DNA from: Bacteroidota bacterium
GTDB taxonomy: Bacteria; Bacteroidota; Bacteroidia; Cytophagales; Cyclobacteriaceae
Direction of reading: 5' to 3'
Assembly: GCA_023428695.1 (NCBI GenBank)
Contig: JAEYWY010000018.1
Location: forward strand, 50,533-114,532
DNA: 64,000 nt
Each line of letters begins with the position of its first letter. The stretch's first letter is position 1. Of this stretch, positions 25,983 to 34,145 are shown in pieces. A program made the position numbers and the translations under genes. The notes beneath the pieces were generated by a model. It ran no database searches. It had not been told where the DNA came from and was given only the letters and a program-made list of their open reading frames with translations.

Positions 25983-27605
25983 ATGAGTGAGAATCAGCAA
26001 AATACCGGTTATCAGATAAAATTACCTCTGGTGCTTTGCCTCGGAATAGCCGTCGGAGTGCTCATCGGGGGCAACCTGAAAAACAAACGGGCCGGCAGTG
26101 ATGTGAATCAGGACATGCAGAAATTCCGGGAAGTACTTACCCAGATTAAGGACGAATACGTAGACACGATAAACACCAGTGCCCTCGTCGACGATGCCAT
26201 TCAGCACATGCTTCACAAGCTCGACCCCCACTCGGCATACATCCCGGCAAGCGAGCGGATTGCGGCGAATGAAGACCTGCGCGGGAACTTTGACGGAATA
26301 GGGATCGAGTTCAATATTTTCAACGACACAGTAGTTGTTGTCTCCGCTTTGAGCGGTGGCCCTTCAGAGGCGCTCGGAATCCAATCCGGCGACAAAATCG
26401 TCGAGGTTGACGGCAAGTCATTGGCGGGAGCATCCATAACCACTACAGACGTCATGAAGGCGCTGAAGGGCCCCAAAGGAACGGAAGTTAAGGTGAAGAT
26501 ACTTCGCCGGGACAAAGAGCTCTCGTACAACATCACGCGTGACAAGATTCCGAATCATTCCGTAGACGTCGCTTACATGGTAACGCCTGAAATCGGCTAT
26601 ATCAAAGTGAATCGTTTTTCGGCGACCACCTATGACGAATTTCAAAAGGGCCTTGCCAGATTGAAGGAAAAGGGGATGAAGAAACTTATTCTTGACCTTC
26701 AGGGCAATCCTGGTGGATACATGAACATGGCTATCGAGATGGCGGATGAATTCCTGTCGAATGGAAAGAAAATCGTTTCACAAAAAGGCAAGGAACGCAA
26801 GTATAATGCTGAAGCTTCTGCGACAGGCCGTGGCCAGTTTGAAAAGGGAGATTTGATCGTGCTCGTGAACGAAGGCAGCGCATCCGCGAGCGAGATTCTT
26901 GCCGGTGCACTACAGGATAATGATCGCGCACTCATCGTAGGCAGACGCAGCTTTGGTAAGGGTCTTGTACAATCGCCTTTCGACCTTAGCGATGGTTCGG
27001 AACTTCGCCTGACAATCAGCAGGTACTACACACCGAGTGGACGCTCAATTCAAAAGCCATACGAAGACGGCGACGAATATGCAATGGACATTGTTAGTCG
27101 TTACAACCATGGCGAGTTCTTTCACGCTGATAGTATCAAGTTCAACGACACACTCAAATATCTTACTTTGAATGGCCGTTCTGTCTATGGTGGGGGTGGC
27201 ATTATGCCCGACTACTTCGTGCCGCTCGACACGACACTGAACAGTCATTATCTGAACGAGCTTTACACATCTATTTCAATTCACGAATACACATTCTGGT
27301 ACGCGGAGAAATATCGCGATGAATTGTTGGCGCGCGGATTCGATGATTTCTTCAGGAATTTCAAAGTGACCGAGGAAATGATTAACGGTCTTGTGAAAGT
27401 AGGTGAGCGCAATAAGGTCAGACCCGACTACCGGGATCTGCGCAAGCGGAAGCATTTATTTGAAGCACATATCAAAGCACAGATTGCCCGGAAACTCTGG
27501 GGCAATGAAGGATTCTACCCTGTCTTCAATCAAACCAACGAAATTTATCTGAGAGCGGTGGAACTGTTTGATAAAATACCACAGCTCGAACGCGGAAAGC
27601 TCTAA
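25983..27605 (+). CDS. C-terminal processing serine protease (CtpA, S41A family)
   Basis: Periplasmic or envelope protease that trims C-termini. One N-terminal membrane anchor (about residues 12-30), an N-terminal helical part with LDPHSAYIPASE, a PDZ domain (about residues 95-185, with SEALGIQSGDKIVEVDG), then the S41 core: YIKVNRFSATTYDEF, LILDLQGNPGGYM, the catalytic serine in NEGSASASEILAGAL and the lysine in GRRSFGKGLVQ. A C-terminal extension of about 170 residues follows. 540 residues, usual for the Bacteroidota members. Ends at a strong terminator. Confidence 0.93.
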   Translation: MSENQQNTGYQIKLPLVLCLGIAVGVLIGGNLKNKRAGSDVNQDMQKFREVLTQIKDEYVDTINTSALVDDAIQHMLHKLDPHSAYIPASERIAANEDLRGNFDGIGIEFNIFNDTVVVVSALSGGPSEALGIQSGDKIVEVDGKSLAGASITTTDVMKALKGPKGTEVKVKILRRDKELSYNITRDKIPNHSVDVAYMVTPEIGYIKVNRFSATTYDEFQKGLARLKEKGMKKLILDLQGNPGGYMNMAIEMADEFLSNGKKIVSQKGKERKYNAEASATGRGQFEKGDLIVLVNEGSASASEILAGALQDNDRALIVGRRSFGKGLVQSPFDLSDGSELRLTISRYYTPSGRSIQKPYEDGDEYAMDIVSRYNHGEFFHADSIKFNDTLKYLTLNGRSVYGGGGIMPDYFVPLDTTLNSHYLNELYTSISIHEYTFWYAEKYRDELLARGFDDFFRNFKVTEEMINGLVKVGERNKVRPDYRDLRKRKHLFEAHIKAQIARKLWGNEGFYPVFNQTNEIYLRAVELFDKIPQLERGKL

Positions 27606-27611
27606 GAACAT

Positions 27612-27645
27612 AAGGCCGTTTCGTTGAAGAAGCGGCCTTTTTTGT
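27612..27645 (+). terminator. Intrinsic terminator after ctpA
   Basis: AAGGCCGTTTC (27612-27622) pairs with GAAGCGGCCTT (27629-27639) with one G-U pair, six-base loop, followed by a T run. Confidence 0.9.
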
Positions 27646-27700
27646 TGTGTGTGCATCCAACGCTGTTGAGTTATCGCCGTCACTGTTAACGGCGTTTTTG

Positions 27701-27708
27701 TATTTTTG
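27701..27708 (+). promoter_or_regulatory. -7 promoter box for hmgA
   Basis: Perfect TATTTTTG, 19 bases before the ATG at 27728. No TTG at the -33 distance. Confidence 0.45.
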
Positions 27709-27727
27709 AGTGAATAACTCAAAACCT

Positions 27728-28924
27728 ATGTTCTACCACCGACTTGGTACGATACCGCCCAAGCGTCACATTCAGTTCCGGCAACCCGATGGAAGCCTTT
27801 ACAAAGAGGAAGTCGTAAGTTCTGAAGGCTTCTCGGGGATTTATTCGACGCTGTATCATATCCATCCGCCTACACGCATCAGGAAAATACTTGATCCCGT
27901 TTCGATAGCAACGAGACCTTTGAAAGAATATGCGCTGCGCCAAACCCACCTGAATACCACTAAGGTTCAAACCACTGGCGAAGATTTCATTTCAGCACGA
28001 AAAGTTCTTCTTACAAACAACGATTGCTCAATAGCCATATGTTCACCTTCCAGTCGCAAGATGGATTTCTATTACAAGAATGCAGAAGGCGACGAAGTGA
28101 TTTTTATTCACGATGGAAGTGGAACACTTATTTCACCCTTTGGAAGGCTTGAAGTAAAGCAGGGCGACTATGTGGTGATTCCACGTACCGTAATCTTCCG
28201 GTTCGAATTCAACGAAGGTCCACTGCGTCTGCTCGTAATCGAATCGGCGTCGCCGGTCGAGACAGTGAAACGCTATCGCAACCAGCTTGGTCAGCTGCTT
28301 GAACATTCGCCTTACTGTGAACGCGATATTCGCCCGCCGTCAGAACTCGTTACCGAGACTGCAGCCGGTGAATACGTCGTCAAGATAAAAAAACAGGGCT
28401 ACCTTCATCAATACGTGTACGATCATAGTCCGCTCGATCTGGTTGGTTGGGACGGCTTCCTTTGGCCGTATGCGTTTTCAATCCACGATTTCGAACCTAT
28501 TACCGGGAGGGTTCATCAACCACCGCCGGTTCATCAGACTTTTCAGGCGCACAACTTTGTGATTTGTTCATTCGTCCCGCGCCTGTTCGACTATCATCCG
28601 CTTGCTATTCCTGCACCTTACAACCACAGTAACATCGACAGCGATGAGGTGTTGTATTACGCGGAGGGTAATTTTATGAGCCGGAAAGGAATTTCGCGCG
28701 GCTCGTTCACGCTGCATCCCGGTGGACTTCCTCACGGACCGCATCCGGGTACGGTTGAAAAAAGCATCGGTGCAAAGGAAACACATGAACTGGCGGTGAT
28801 GATCGATACCTTCCGCCCTCTTTATGTGACTGAGGATGCGCTTCCTTACATTGATGAGAAGTATCCAATGAGTTGGACCGAAGACAACAACGAGGACACA
28901 TTTAACGAGATCAATACTCCCTGA
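27728..28924 (+). CDS. hmgA: Homogentisate 1,2-dioxygenase
   Basis: Fe(II) ring-cleaving dioxygenase of tyrosine/phenylalanine catabolism, making maleylacetoacetate. The N-terminus MFYHRLGTIPPKRHIQFRQ is characteristic, and the jelly-roll core has the iron-site region APYNHSNIDSDEVLYYAEG and FTLHPGGLPHGPHPG with the His-Glu-His ligands. The ATG at 27728 is preferred to a GTG at 27710. 398 residues, slightly shorter than the approximately 430-450 of human and Pseudomonas enzymes but normal for the bacterial subfamily. No fumarylacetoacetase or maleylacetoacetate isomerase gene lies nearby. Confidence 0.92.
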   Translation: MFYHRLGTIPPKRHIQFRQPDGSLYKEEVVSSEGFSGIYSTLYHIHPPTRIRKILDPVSIATRPLKEYALRQTHLNTTKVQTTGEDFISARKVLLTNNDCSIAICSPSSRKMDFYYKNAEGDEVIFIHDGSGTLISPFGRLEVKQGDYVVIPRTVIFRFEFNEGPLRLLVIESASPVETVKRYRNQLGQLLEHSPYCERDIRPPSELVTETAAGEYVVKIKKQGYLHQYVYDHSPLDLVGWDGFLWPYAFSIHDFEPITGRVHQPPPVHQTFQAHNFVICSFVPRLFDYHPLAIPAPYNHSNIDSDEVLYYAEGNFMSRKGISRGSFTLHPGGLPHGPHPGTVEKSIGAKETHELAVMIDTFRPLYVTEDALPYIDEKYPMSWTEDNNEDTFNEINTP

Positions 28925-28962
28925 CACGAAACCGTTTGTCGCGAAATGCGTTATCCCACTTC

Positions 28963-29433
28963 ATGCAATCTGGCATAAACGAATTTACCCATCCGCTGCA
29001 GGTGCGCTGGTCCGACATTGATGCGAACCGGCACCTTCGTCATTCTGTATATTACGATTACGGGGCGCTCTGCCGAATGGCATTGTTTACAAAGGTTGGC
29101 CTTTCGCTGGAAAACCTGCAGGAACAAAAAATCGGTCCCGTTTTATTAAGGGAAGAAGCAGTTTTCCGAAGAGAGATACATTTTGAAGACCGCATACTGA
29201 TCACTGCCGAACTATTGAAAGCTTCCGAAGACTACAGCCGCTGGAGTTTCAGGCACCGATTGGTCAAAGGCGATGACATCCTCGCAGCCACGCTAACCGT
29301 TGACGGTGGCTGGATCGATATCGAAAAGCGCAAGCTGGCGTTGCCTGGCGAATCGTTGCGGCAGATATTTTCACTGATACCGCGTGCACCGGAATTCGAA
29401 ATCATTGAACTCACTAAAAAAACAAATGGCTAG
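28963..29433 (+). CDS. Hotdog-fold acyl-CoA thioesterase (4HBT/YbgC type)
   Basis: Hydrolyses acyl- or aryl-CoA thioesters. The hot-dog motif LQVRWSDIDANRHLRHSVYYDYG carries the catalytic aspartate (D of WSDID), and the following strand ITAELLKASEDYSRWSF fits the fold. ATG at 28963 gives 156 residues; a TTG at 28936 would add nine. It follows hmgA by 38 bases on the same strand and may be co-transcribed, but a role in tyrosine breakdown is only inferred. Confidence 0.85.
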   Translation: MQSGINEFTHPLQVRWSDIDANRHLRHSVYYDYGALCRMALFTKVGLSLENLQEQKIGPVLLREEAVFRREIHFEDRILITAELLKASEDYSRWSFRHRLVKGDDILAATLTVDGGWIDIEKRKLALPGESLRQIFSLIPRAPEFEIIELTKKTNG

Positions 29434-29450
29434 CGACCATTAGGTGAGGA

Positions 29451-30029
29451 TCATTTACTCCTCAGTACCCATTCTTCGATGATACGGGGATAGTGCGCAT
29501 ACTCCAGCGCATGGACTTTTTCAGCAATGGTTTCCGCGGTGCAGTTTTCATCCAGGTCGCATTCACATTGAAACAGAACTGCGCCATCGTCGTAATGTTC
29601 GTTCACGAGATGTATGGTGATACCGCTTGTTTTGCTCCCGGCGGCCCTCACAGCCTCGTGCACTTTCATTCCGAACATGCCTTTACCACCGAATTGAGGA
29701 AGCAGGGCCGGGTGAATATTGACAATGCGATCAGGGAAAGCTTCAATCAGGTACGAAGGCACGAGCCATAGGAATCCGGCGAGAACGATGTGTGTTATTC
29801 CTTCTTCCTTCAACCATTTCAACACTTCGCTGCTTTCGTAGAATTGAGTACGATTGAAAACCCTTGCAGGGATTCCGTGGTCTGCGGCGCGGACAAGCGC
29901 ATAGGCTTTCGGGTTGTTGCTGAGCAGCATGGCAACATCAACAGAGTCATGACCCTCAAAATATCTTATGATTTCTTCGGCATTCGTACCATTGCCCGAA
30001 GCAAGGATGGCGATCCTCTTCTTGTTCAT
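29451..30029 (-). CDS. purN: Phosphoribosylglycinamide formyltransferase
   Basis: Transfers formyl from 10-formyl-THF to GAR in purine synthesis. The N-terminus IAILASGNGTNAEEIIRYF binds phosphoribosyl, and the catalytic Asn, His and Asp are in IVNIHPALLPQFGGKGMFG and IHLVNEHYDDGAVLFQ. 192 residues, normal. A perfect -7 box lies only 4 bases before the ATG. Its 3' end faces the thioesterase gene, 17 bases away. Confidence 0.95.
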   Translation of the reverse strand: MNKKRIAILASGNGTNAEEIIRYFEGHDSVDVAMLLSNNPKAYALVRAADHGIPARVFNRTQFYESSEVLKWLKEEGITHIVLAGFLWLVPSYLIEAFPDRIVNIHPALLPQFGGKGMFGMKVHEAVRAAGSKTSGITIHLVNEHYDDGAVLFQCECDLDENCTAETIAEKVHALEYAHYPRIIEEWVLRSK

Positions 30030-30033
30030 CGCG

Positions 30034-30041
30034 CAAAAATA
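30034..30041 (-). promoter_or_regulatory. -7 promoter box abutting the purN ATG
   Basis: On the minus strand TATTTTTG, then CGCG, then ATG (30029). It fills the 20-base gap behind the ubiA-like gene. No TTG at the usual distance. Suggests a leaderless purN transcript. Confidence 0.4.
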
Positions 30042-30049
30042 ACACGCAA

Positions 30050-30907
30050 CTAGATGAAAGCCATACTCAGGATGCCCAGCAGCATAATTACTTTACAGAG
30101 ATTACTGAGCACCCGATAGTCCCTTTTCATGTCGGCCCTGACCAGCCGGTATAGAAGGAAAACCAGCGGGACAAAGAGCAGAAGGACATAATAATCGAAC
30201 GGCAACGCGCTGTAGAAATTGTTTAACACGAAAACGGTTGCAGCGAACAGGGCGATGATGATGTAAATAATGACTTTCGTTTTGCGAATGCCAAGGACAA
30301 TAGGAAGCGTTTTGCAGCCGAATGTATTGTCACCCTTGAGGTCTTCCATGTCTTTGATAATCTCTCTGATCAACGTCATAAAGAATGCAAACAACGCATA
30401 GATAAAAATCAGGGGATTAAACGCCTGATATAGGAAATCGACAACGAGGATTGAAAGGCCGGTCAAAACCGCTACCGCCAGATTACCGACAAAGGGCAGA
30501 CGCTTCAACAAATTGGAATAAAGCCACAGCAGAAAAACCGAGAACGCATTTACGAGTCCGATCTTCCAGTGAATTACCGTACCAAGTGAAATGCCCATGA
30601 GCGAAAGCAACACATGGAAGAGAATGGCATACCGTCGTGTTATGGTCTTGCCTATAACTACACGATCCGGTTTGTTGATGTAGTCGATCTTGACGTCGTA
30701 ATAGTCATTGATGATGTATCCTGCGGCTGCTATCAATACGGTGGAAACGACGAGAACCAACAGTTCAATGTCATCGACAGTTCCCTTGCGAACGAGGAAA
30801 GCAGCCGTGAAATATTGTGCGATGGCGATAATCAGAAGATTCCCGACCCGCGTAAGTCGGATAAGTGCCTTGATGTACTGTGATTTGCCGGCGCGATTTT
30901 TTTTCAT
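30050..30907 (-). CDS. UbiA-family prenyltransferase
   Basis: Membrane enzyme that attaches a polyprenyl chain to an acceptor. The first aspartate motif is NDYYDVKIDYINKPDR and the second region DMEDLKGDNTFGCKTLP; about eight hydrophobic helices. In Bacteroidota such proteins are often named geranylgeranylglycerol-phosphate geranylgeranyltransferase from resemblance to archaeal enzymes, but the real acceptor is not evident here. 285 residues. Starts at ATG 30907; 62 bases separate it from the upstream gene. Confidence 0.85.
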   Translation of the reverse strand: MKKNRAGKSQYIKALIRLTRVGNLLIIAIAQYFTAAFLVRKGTVDDIELLVLVVSTVLIAAAGYIINDYYDVKIDYINKPDRVVIGKTITRRYAILFHVLLSLMGISLGTVIHWKIGLVNAFSVFLLWLYSNLLKRLPFVGNLAVAVLTGLSILVVDFLYQAFNPLIFIYALFAFFMTLIREIIKDMEDLKGDNTFGCKTLPIVLGIRKTKVIIYIIIALFAATVFVLNNFYSALPFDYYVLLLFVPLVFLLYRLVRADMKRDYRVLSNLCKVIMLLGILSMAFI

Positions 30908-30969
30908 GCTGCTGGAATCTTACAACGATAGCCGTAGGAAACAGTTGACAAATTACAGAAGAAAAACGC

Positions 30970-31989
30970 CTATTCCGCCTGCTGCTTCTTTCGGACCAAT
31001 GTAGTCGTAATAATCAGGGAGACAGCCCCTCCAAGAATCATGATAAGCGTTTGCCAACCGTGAAAGATCACGGTAAACGCCACAGCATCGCTCATGGCAA
31101 TACCATAGAGAAGGACCAGTCCCTGGGGTACCAGCAAATGATACGAACCTGCGCCCCCGGGCAAAGGCGCCGCCATCGCGATGGCGCCAATCGCAAACAG
31201 ACTCAACACTGCGCCCATTCCAAGTTGCTCCGTCGCCGGGAAAGCTTTCATCACGGTATAGGTCATTACAAAATAGAGGAGCCAGATCAGAATCGAATGC
31301 GTGATGAAAAGAACTGGACTTTTGAGGTGAAACACACTCATAAGACCTTCGCGAAAGCCTTCGAATGTTTTTTTAAGGAAAGCCCGTGCCTTGCTCTCAG
31401 GTTTGAAAATGAATGCTGCTACGATGACTATCGCGATTATGACCACTGCGAGTATCGCAATCAGCAGTAAGCCGGACTTTCCGAATTCGAATTGGATTGG
31501 CAGTGTTTCTATGAATCCGAAAAGTTTGTCTGATTCGTAAACAAACGACACCACAACGAGGACGAGTAAGCAAAGCACATCTACGATCCTTTCAGTCACA
31601 ACAGTGCCGAAGGATATTTCGACCGGAGTTTTGTCAAGTTTGTACAGGTTGTAACATCGTGAAACTTCTCCGCCGCGCGGAATGACAAGATTCACCAGAT
31701 AACCCACCATGAGCGAGTAAAAGCTGTGCGCGACAGATACGTCGTGACCGGATGGTTGAATAAGCATTTTCCATCGCACTGCGCGCAGGAAGTGACTAAG
31801 GAAAGCAACCACTGCCATGGCAATCAGCCAACCCTTGTTAGCTTCGTTCCACGCGGCACGTAGTTTATCCCATGAACTGGAAGGATCATCAGCGCCCTGA
31901 CGAAGACCGCGAAGGGAAAACCATACCAGGAGGATCGTTACTGCGAGAAGGACGAGATATTGAACAAATGCTTTGATCCGAGGCGACAC
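30970..31989 (-). CDS. YbhN/AglD-like integral membrane protein (lysylphosphatidylglycerol synthase TM-type)
   Basis: 339 residues with about eight hydrophobic segments, of the UPF0104 family related to the flippase domain of MprF. Typical pieces are FLSHFLRAVRWKMLIQPSGH, LVNLVIPRGGEVSRCYNLYK and PLPGGAGSYHLLVPQGLVLLYG. The start is GTG at 31989 (GTGTCGCCTCGG). Members are proposed to move lipids between leaflets; the substrate is unknown. The coding gap to panD is 21 bases, so it probably belongs to the panC-panD transcript. Confidence 0.85.
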   Translation of the reverse strand: MSPRIKAFVQYLVLLAVTILLVWFSLRGLRQGADDPSSSWDKLRAAWNEANKGWLIAMAVVAFLSHFLRAVRWKMLIQPSGHDVSVAHSFYSLMVGYLVNLVIPRGGEVSRCYNLYKLDKTPVEISFGTVVTERIVDVLCLLVLVVVSFVYESDKLFGFIETLPIQFEFGKSGLLLIAILAVVIIAIVIVAAFIFKPESKARAFLKKTFEGFREGLMSVFHLKSPVLFITHSILIWLLYFVMTYTVMKAFPATEQLGMGAVLSLFAIGAIAMAAPLPGGAGSYHLLVPQGLVLLYGIAMSDAVAFTVIFHGWQTLIMILGGAVSLIITTTLVRKKQQAE

Positions 31990-32010
31990 CTTAACCCTGG
32001 TTTATGGAAT

Positions 32011-32358
32011 TCAAGGTAATTTATTATCCGGAGTCGGGAAAATGATTGTCGGCCGGAAGGATTTCGCTTTTTCAAATTTCATCGAAGCGTACGAGATAAT
32101 AATCGCGATGTCGCCCACCTGGGCTTTTCGCGCCGCCGGGCCGTTCAGGCATACCATTCCGGAGCCGCGCTCTCCCCTGATGACATAAGTCTCGAGACGT
32201 TCGCCGTTGTTAATGTTTACAACAGTGACCTTTTCGCCTTCGATGAGGTTGGCCGCATCCATCAGGTCCTCATCGATGGCAATGCTGCCAACGTAGTGGA
32301 GTTCCGCCTGCGTGATTCTTGCTCTGTGTATTTTTGACTTTAATACTTCGATTCTCAT
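32011..32358 (-). CDS. panD: Aspartate 1-decarboxylase proenzyme
   Basis: Makes beta-alanine for pantothenate. Self-cleaves between Gly24 and Ser25 (HYVGSIAID) to form the pyruvoyl group. The segment VVNINNGERLETYVIRGERG and GPAARKAQVGDIAIIISY are canonical. 115 residues. Lies 17 bases after panC on the same strand, so the two pantothenate genes form an operon. Confidence 0.96.
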   Translation of the reverse strand: MRIEVLKSKIHRARITQAELHYVGSIAIDEDLMDAANLIEGEKVTVVNINNGERLETYVIRGERGSGMVCLNGPAARKAQVGDIAIIISYASMKFEKAKSFRPTIIFPTPDNKLP

Positions 32359-32375
32359 TGATCGTTAAAACGGGG

Positions 32376-33221
32376 CTAATCTAAAAACATATTATCAATC
32401 AGCCGCACCTCTCCAACAAAACCTGCTATGCACATGATTGGCCGGTCTGCAGCCTTAACGTTGTCGATGATATTTAAGTTTTTGCTGTCGGCAATCTCAA
32501 AATACTCGAGTGTAATGAATTCTTTTTTTTCCACGATTTCGCGAACCTTTTTCGAGGTTTCATCAACATCTGCGCCGTTCTTCAATGCTGCCTTCGCGTA
32601 AGATAACGCATTAAAAAAAACCGCCGCCTCAGCACGTTCGCTCTCGGTGAGGCGGGCATTTCGCGAAGACATGGCAAGGCCATCCGGTTCACGGTGGGTC
32701 GGTACGACTTCAAGCGACACGTCGAAGTTGAGTTCTCTGACGAGATGCGAAATGATGACAAACTGTTGCCAGTCTTTCTGACCAAAATAGGCTTTGTCCG
32801 GGTCAGTGATATGGAACAATTTCGATACAATCAGAGCGACTCCGCTGAAGTGTCCCGGACGAAATCTGCCTTCCATCACTTTATCCAGGGGCCCAAAGTC
32901 AAACCGTACGACGGTTTCAACAGGATATATTTCGCCCGGTTCAGGAGAAAAGACGACATCACACTCAACTTTTTCGAGCAGGTTTGTGTCTTTATCCAGG
33001 GTGCGGGGGTATTTCTGCAGGTCAGCGGCATTATTGAACTGGGTCGGATTGACGAAAATACTGCAAACCGTGATGTCGTTCGCCGATTTTGACGCCAAAA
33101 TAAGGTTAAGATGACCGTCGTGAAGTGCCCCCATGGTAGGGACAAGTCCTATTGATTTTCCTTCTGCCCTTTTTGCCCGTAGAAATGCTTTTAATGGGGC
33201 TATTTCCTTGAAAATCTGCAT
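32376..33221 (-). CDS. panC: Pantothenate synthetase
   Basis: ATP-dependent joining of pantoate and beta-alanine. The N-terminal GLVPTMGALHDGHLNLI carries the HIGH-like motif (HDGH); FVNPTQFNN, DKAYFGQKDWQQ and LAMSSRNARLTESER are conserved active-site segments. ATG at 33221 is preferred over 33248, since it starts MQIFKEIAPLKAFL as in homologues. 281 residues. Divergent from the GT5-like gene. Confidence 0.96.
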   Translation of the reverse strand: MQIFKEIAPLKAFLRAKRAEGKSIGLVPTMGALHDGHLNLILASKSANDITVCSIFVNPTQFNNAADLQKYPRTLDKDTNLLEKVECDVVFSPEPGEIYPVETVVRFDFGPLDKVMEGRFRPGHFSGVALIVSKLFHITDPDKAYFGQKDWQQFVIISHLVRELNFDVSLEVVPTHREPDGLAMSSRNARLTESERAEAAVFFNALSYAKAALKNGADVDETSKKVREIVEKKEFITLEYFEIADSKNLNIIDNVKAADRPIMCIAGFVGEVRLIDNMFLD

Positions 33222-33245
33222 TGTAGGCCGCTCGATAAAGGGTCG

Positions 33246-33253
33246 CAAAGATA
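33246..33253 (-). promoter_or_regulatory. -7 promoter box for panC
   Basis: Minus-strand TATCTTTG, a perfect TAnnTTTG, 24 bases before the panC ATG. A TTG lies only 11 bases behind it, so the -33 element is not consensus. Confidence 0.45.
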
Positions 33254-33273
33254 GATGGAATTCCCAAAATAAG

Positions 33274-33304
33274 TTGATCCCCGGGGTATTTATTTGTACT
33301 TTTG
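33274..33304 (+). promoter_or_regulatory. Promoter of the GT5-like / DUF4270 / glmS operon
   Basis: TTG at 33274-33276 and a perfect -7 box TACTTTTG at 33297-33304, with a 20-base spacer. Transcription would begin near 33310, about 32 bases before the ATG at 33342. Confidence 0.65.
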
Positions 33305-33341
33305 TGGCTCAAATTTCCGTTCTACTCTAAAATCTATTCAT

Positions 33342-34145
33342 ATGTCAAAAATCCGTATTCTTTATGTGGCCAGCGAGATCAATCCTTTCCTCCAAACTTC
33401 TGAAGTTGCCGACTTCGTGCGTAAGCTGCCGCAGGCAATGCAGGAGAGAGGAATGGAAATCAGGATCCTCGTTCCGCGCTTCGGGATCATCAACGAACGC
33501 AAGAACAGGCTGCATGAAGTGGTGAGGCTTTCCGGGATTAATATCGCGGTGGGTGACGAGGAGAAGCCGCTGATCATCAAGGTCGCGTCTATTCCGAATG
33601 CGAAGTTGCAGGTGTATTTTATTGATAACGAAGATTATTTCCACCGGAAGTCTGTCTTTCATGACAAGGACGACAAGTTCTATGAGGATAATGACGAACG
33701 TGCAATTTTCTTCTGCAAAGGTGTGATCGAAACTGTACGTAAACTGGGATGGGCTCCTGACGTTGTTCACTGCAATGACTGGATAACAAGCTTCATTCCG
33801 CTTTATCTGAAAACAACGTACAAGAATGATCCGCTTTTCAAGAATACAAAAACGGTGTTCACGATATACAACAACACCTTCTCTCACAAATTCAAAGGTG
33901 ATATCGTTGACAAGGTGAAAATGATGGACATCGAAGACAACATGCTGGGTAACCTGAAGACCGCGGATTTCGAAGGCTTCATCAAACTCGGCGTTGAGTT
34001 TTCGGACTCTGTTATCGTTGCCGGCGAAAACAAGAAACTTGAAGACCTCTTCAAGAAAATTAAGGAGAAGAAAGTTGAAACTATCGACAACGACGACAAC
34101 TGTACCGAATCGTATTACAATCTCTATAATGAACTTGTGGGTTAA
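33342..34145 (+). CDS. Glycogen/starch synthase N-terminal (GT5) domain protein
   Basis: 267 residues equal to only the N-terminal Rossmann half of a GT5 glycogen synthase: IRILYVASEINPFLQTSEVADFVRKLPQAM, GMEIRILVPRFGIINERKN, FYEDNDERAIFFCKGVIET, DVVHCNDWITSFIPLYLKT and VFTIYNNTFSHKF. The usual K-x-G-G-L ADP-glucose motif is changed to T-S-E-V-A-D, and the C-terminal donor domain is absent. The ATG at 33342 is the right start. I infer it is not an active glycogen synthase; a regulatory or structural role is possible. Encoded between panC (divergent) and the DUF4270 gene. Confidence 0.8.
   Translation: MSKIRILYVASEINPFLQTSEVADFVRKLPQAMQERGMEIRILVPRFGIINERKNRLHEVVRLSGINIAVGDEEKPLIIKVASIPNAKLQVYFIDNEDYFHRKSVFHDKDDKFYEDNDERAIFFCKGVIETVRKLGWAPDVVHCNDWITSFIPLYLKTTYKNDPLFKNTKTVFTIYNNTFSHKFKGDIVDKVKMMDIEDNMLGNLKTADFEGFIKLGVEFSDSVIVAGENKKLEDLFKKIKEKKVETIDNDDNCTESYYNLYNELVG

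Noticed and set aside
33342..34145. Complete glycogen synthase
   Set aside because: Only the N-terminal domain is present and the donor loop is changed.
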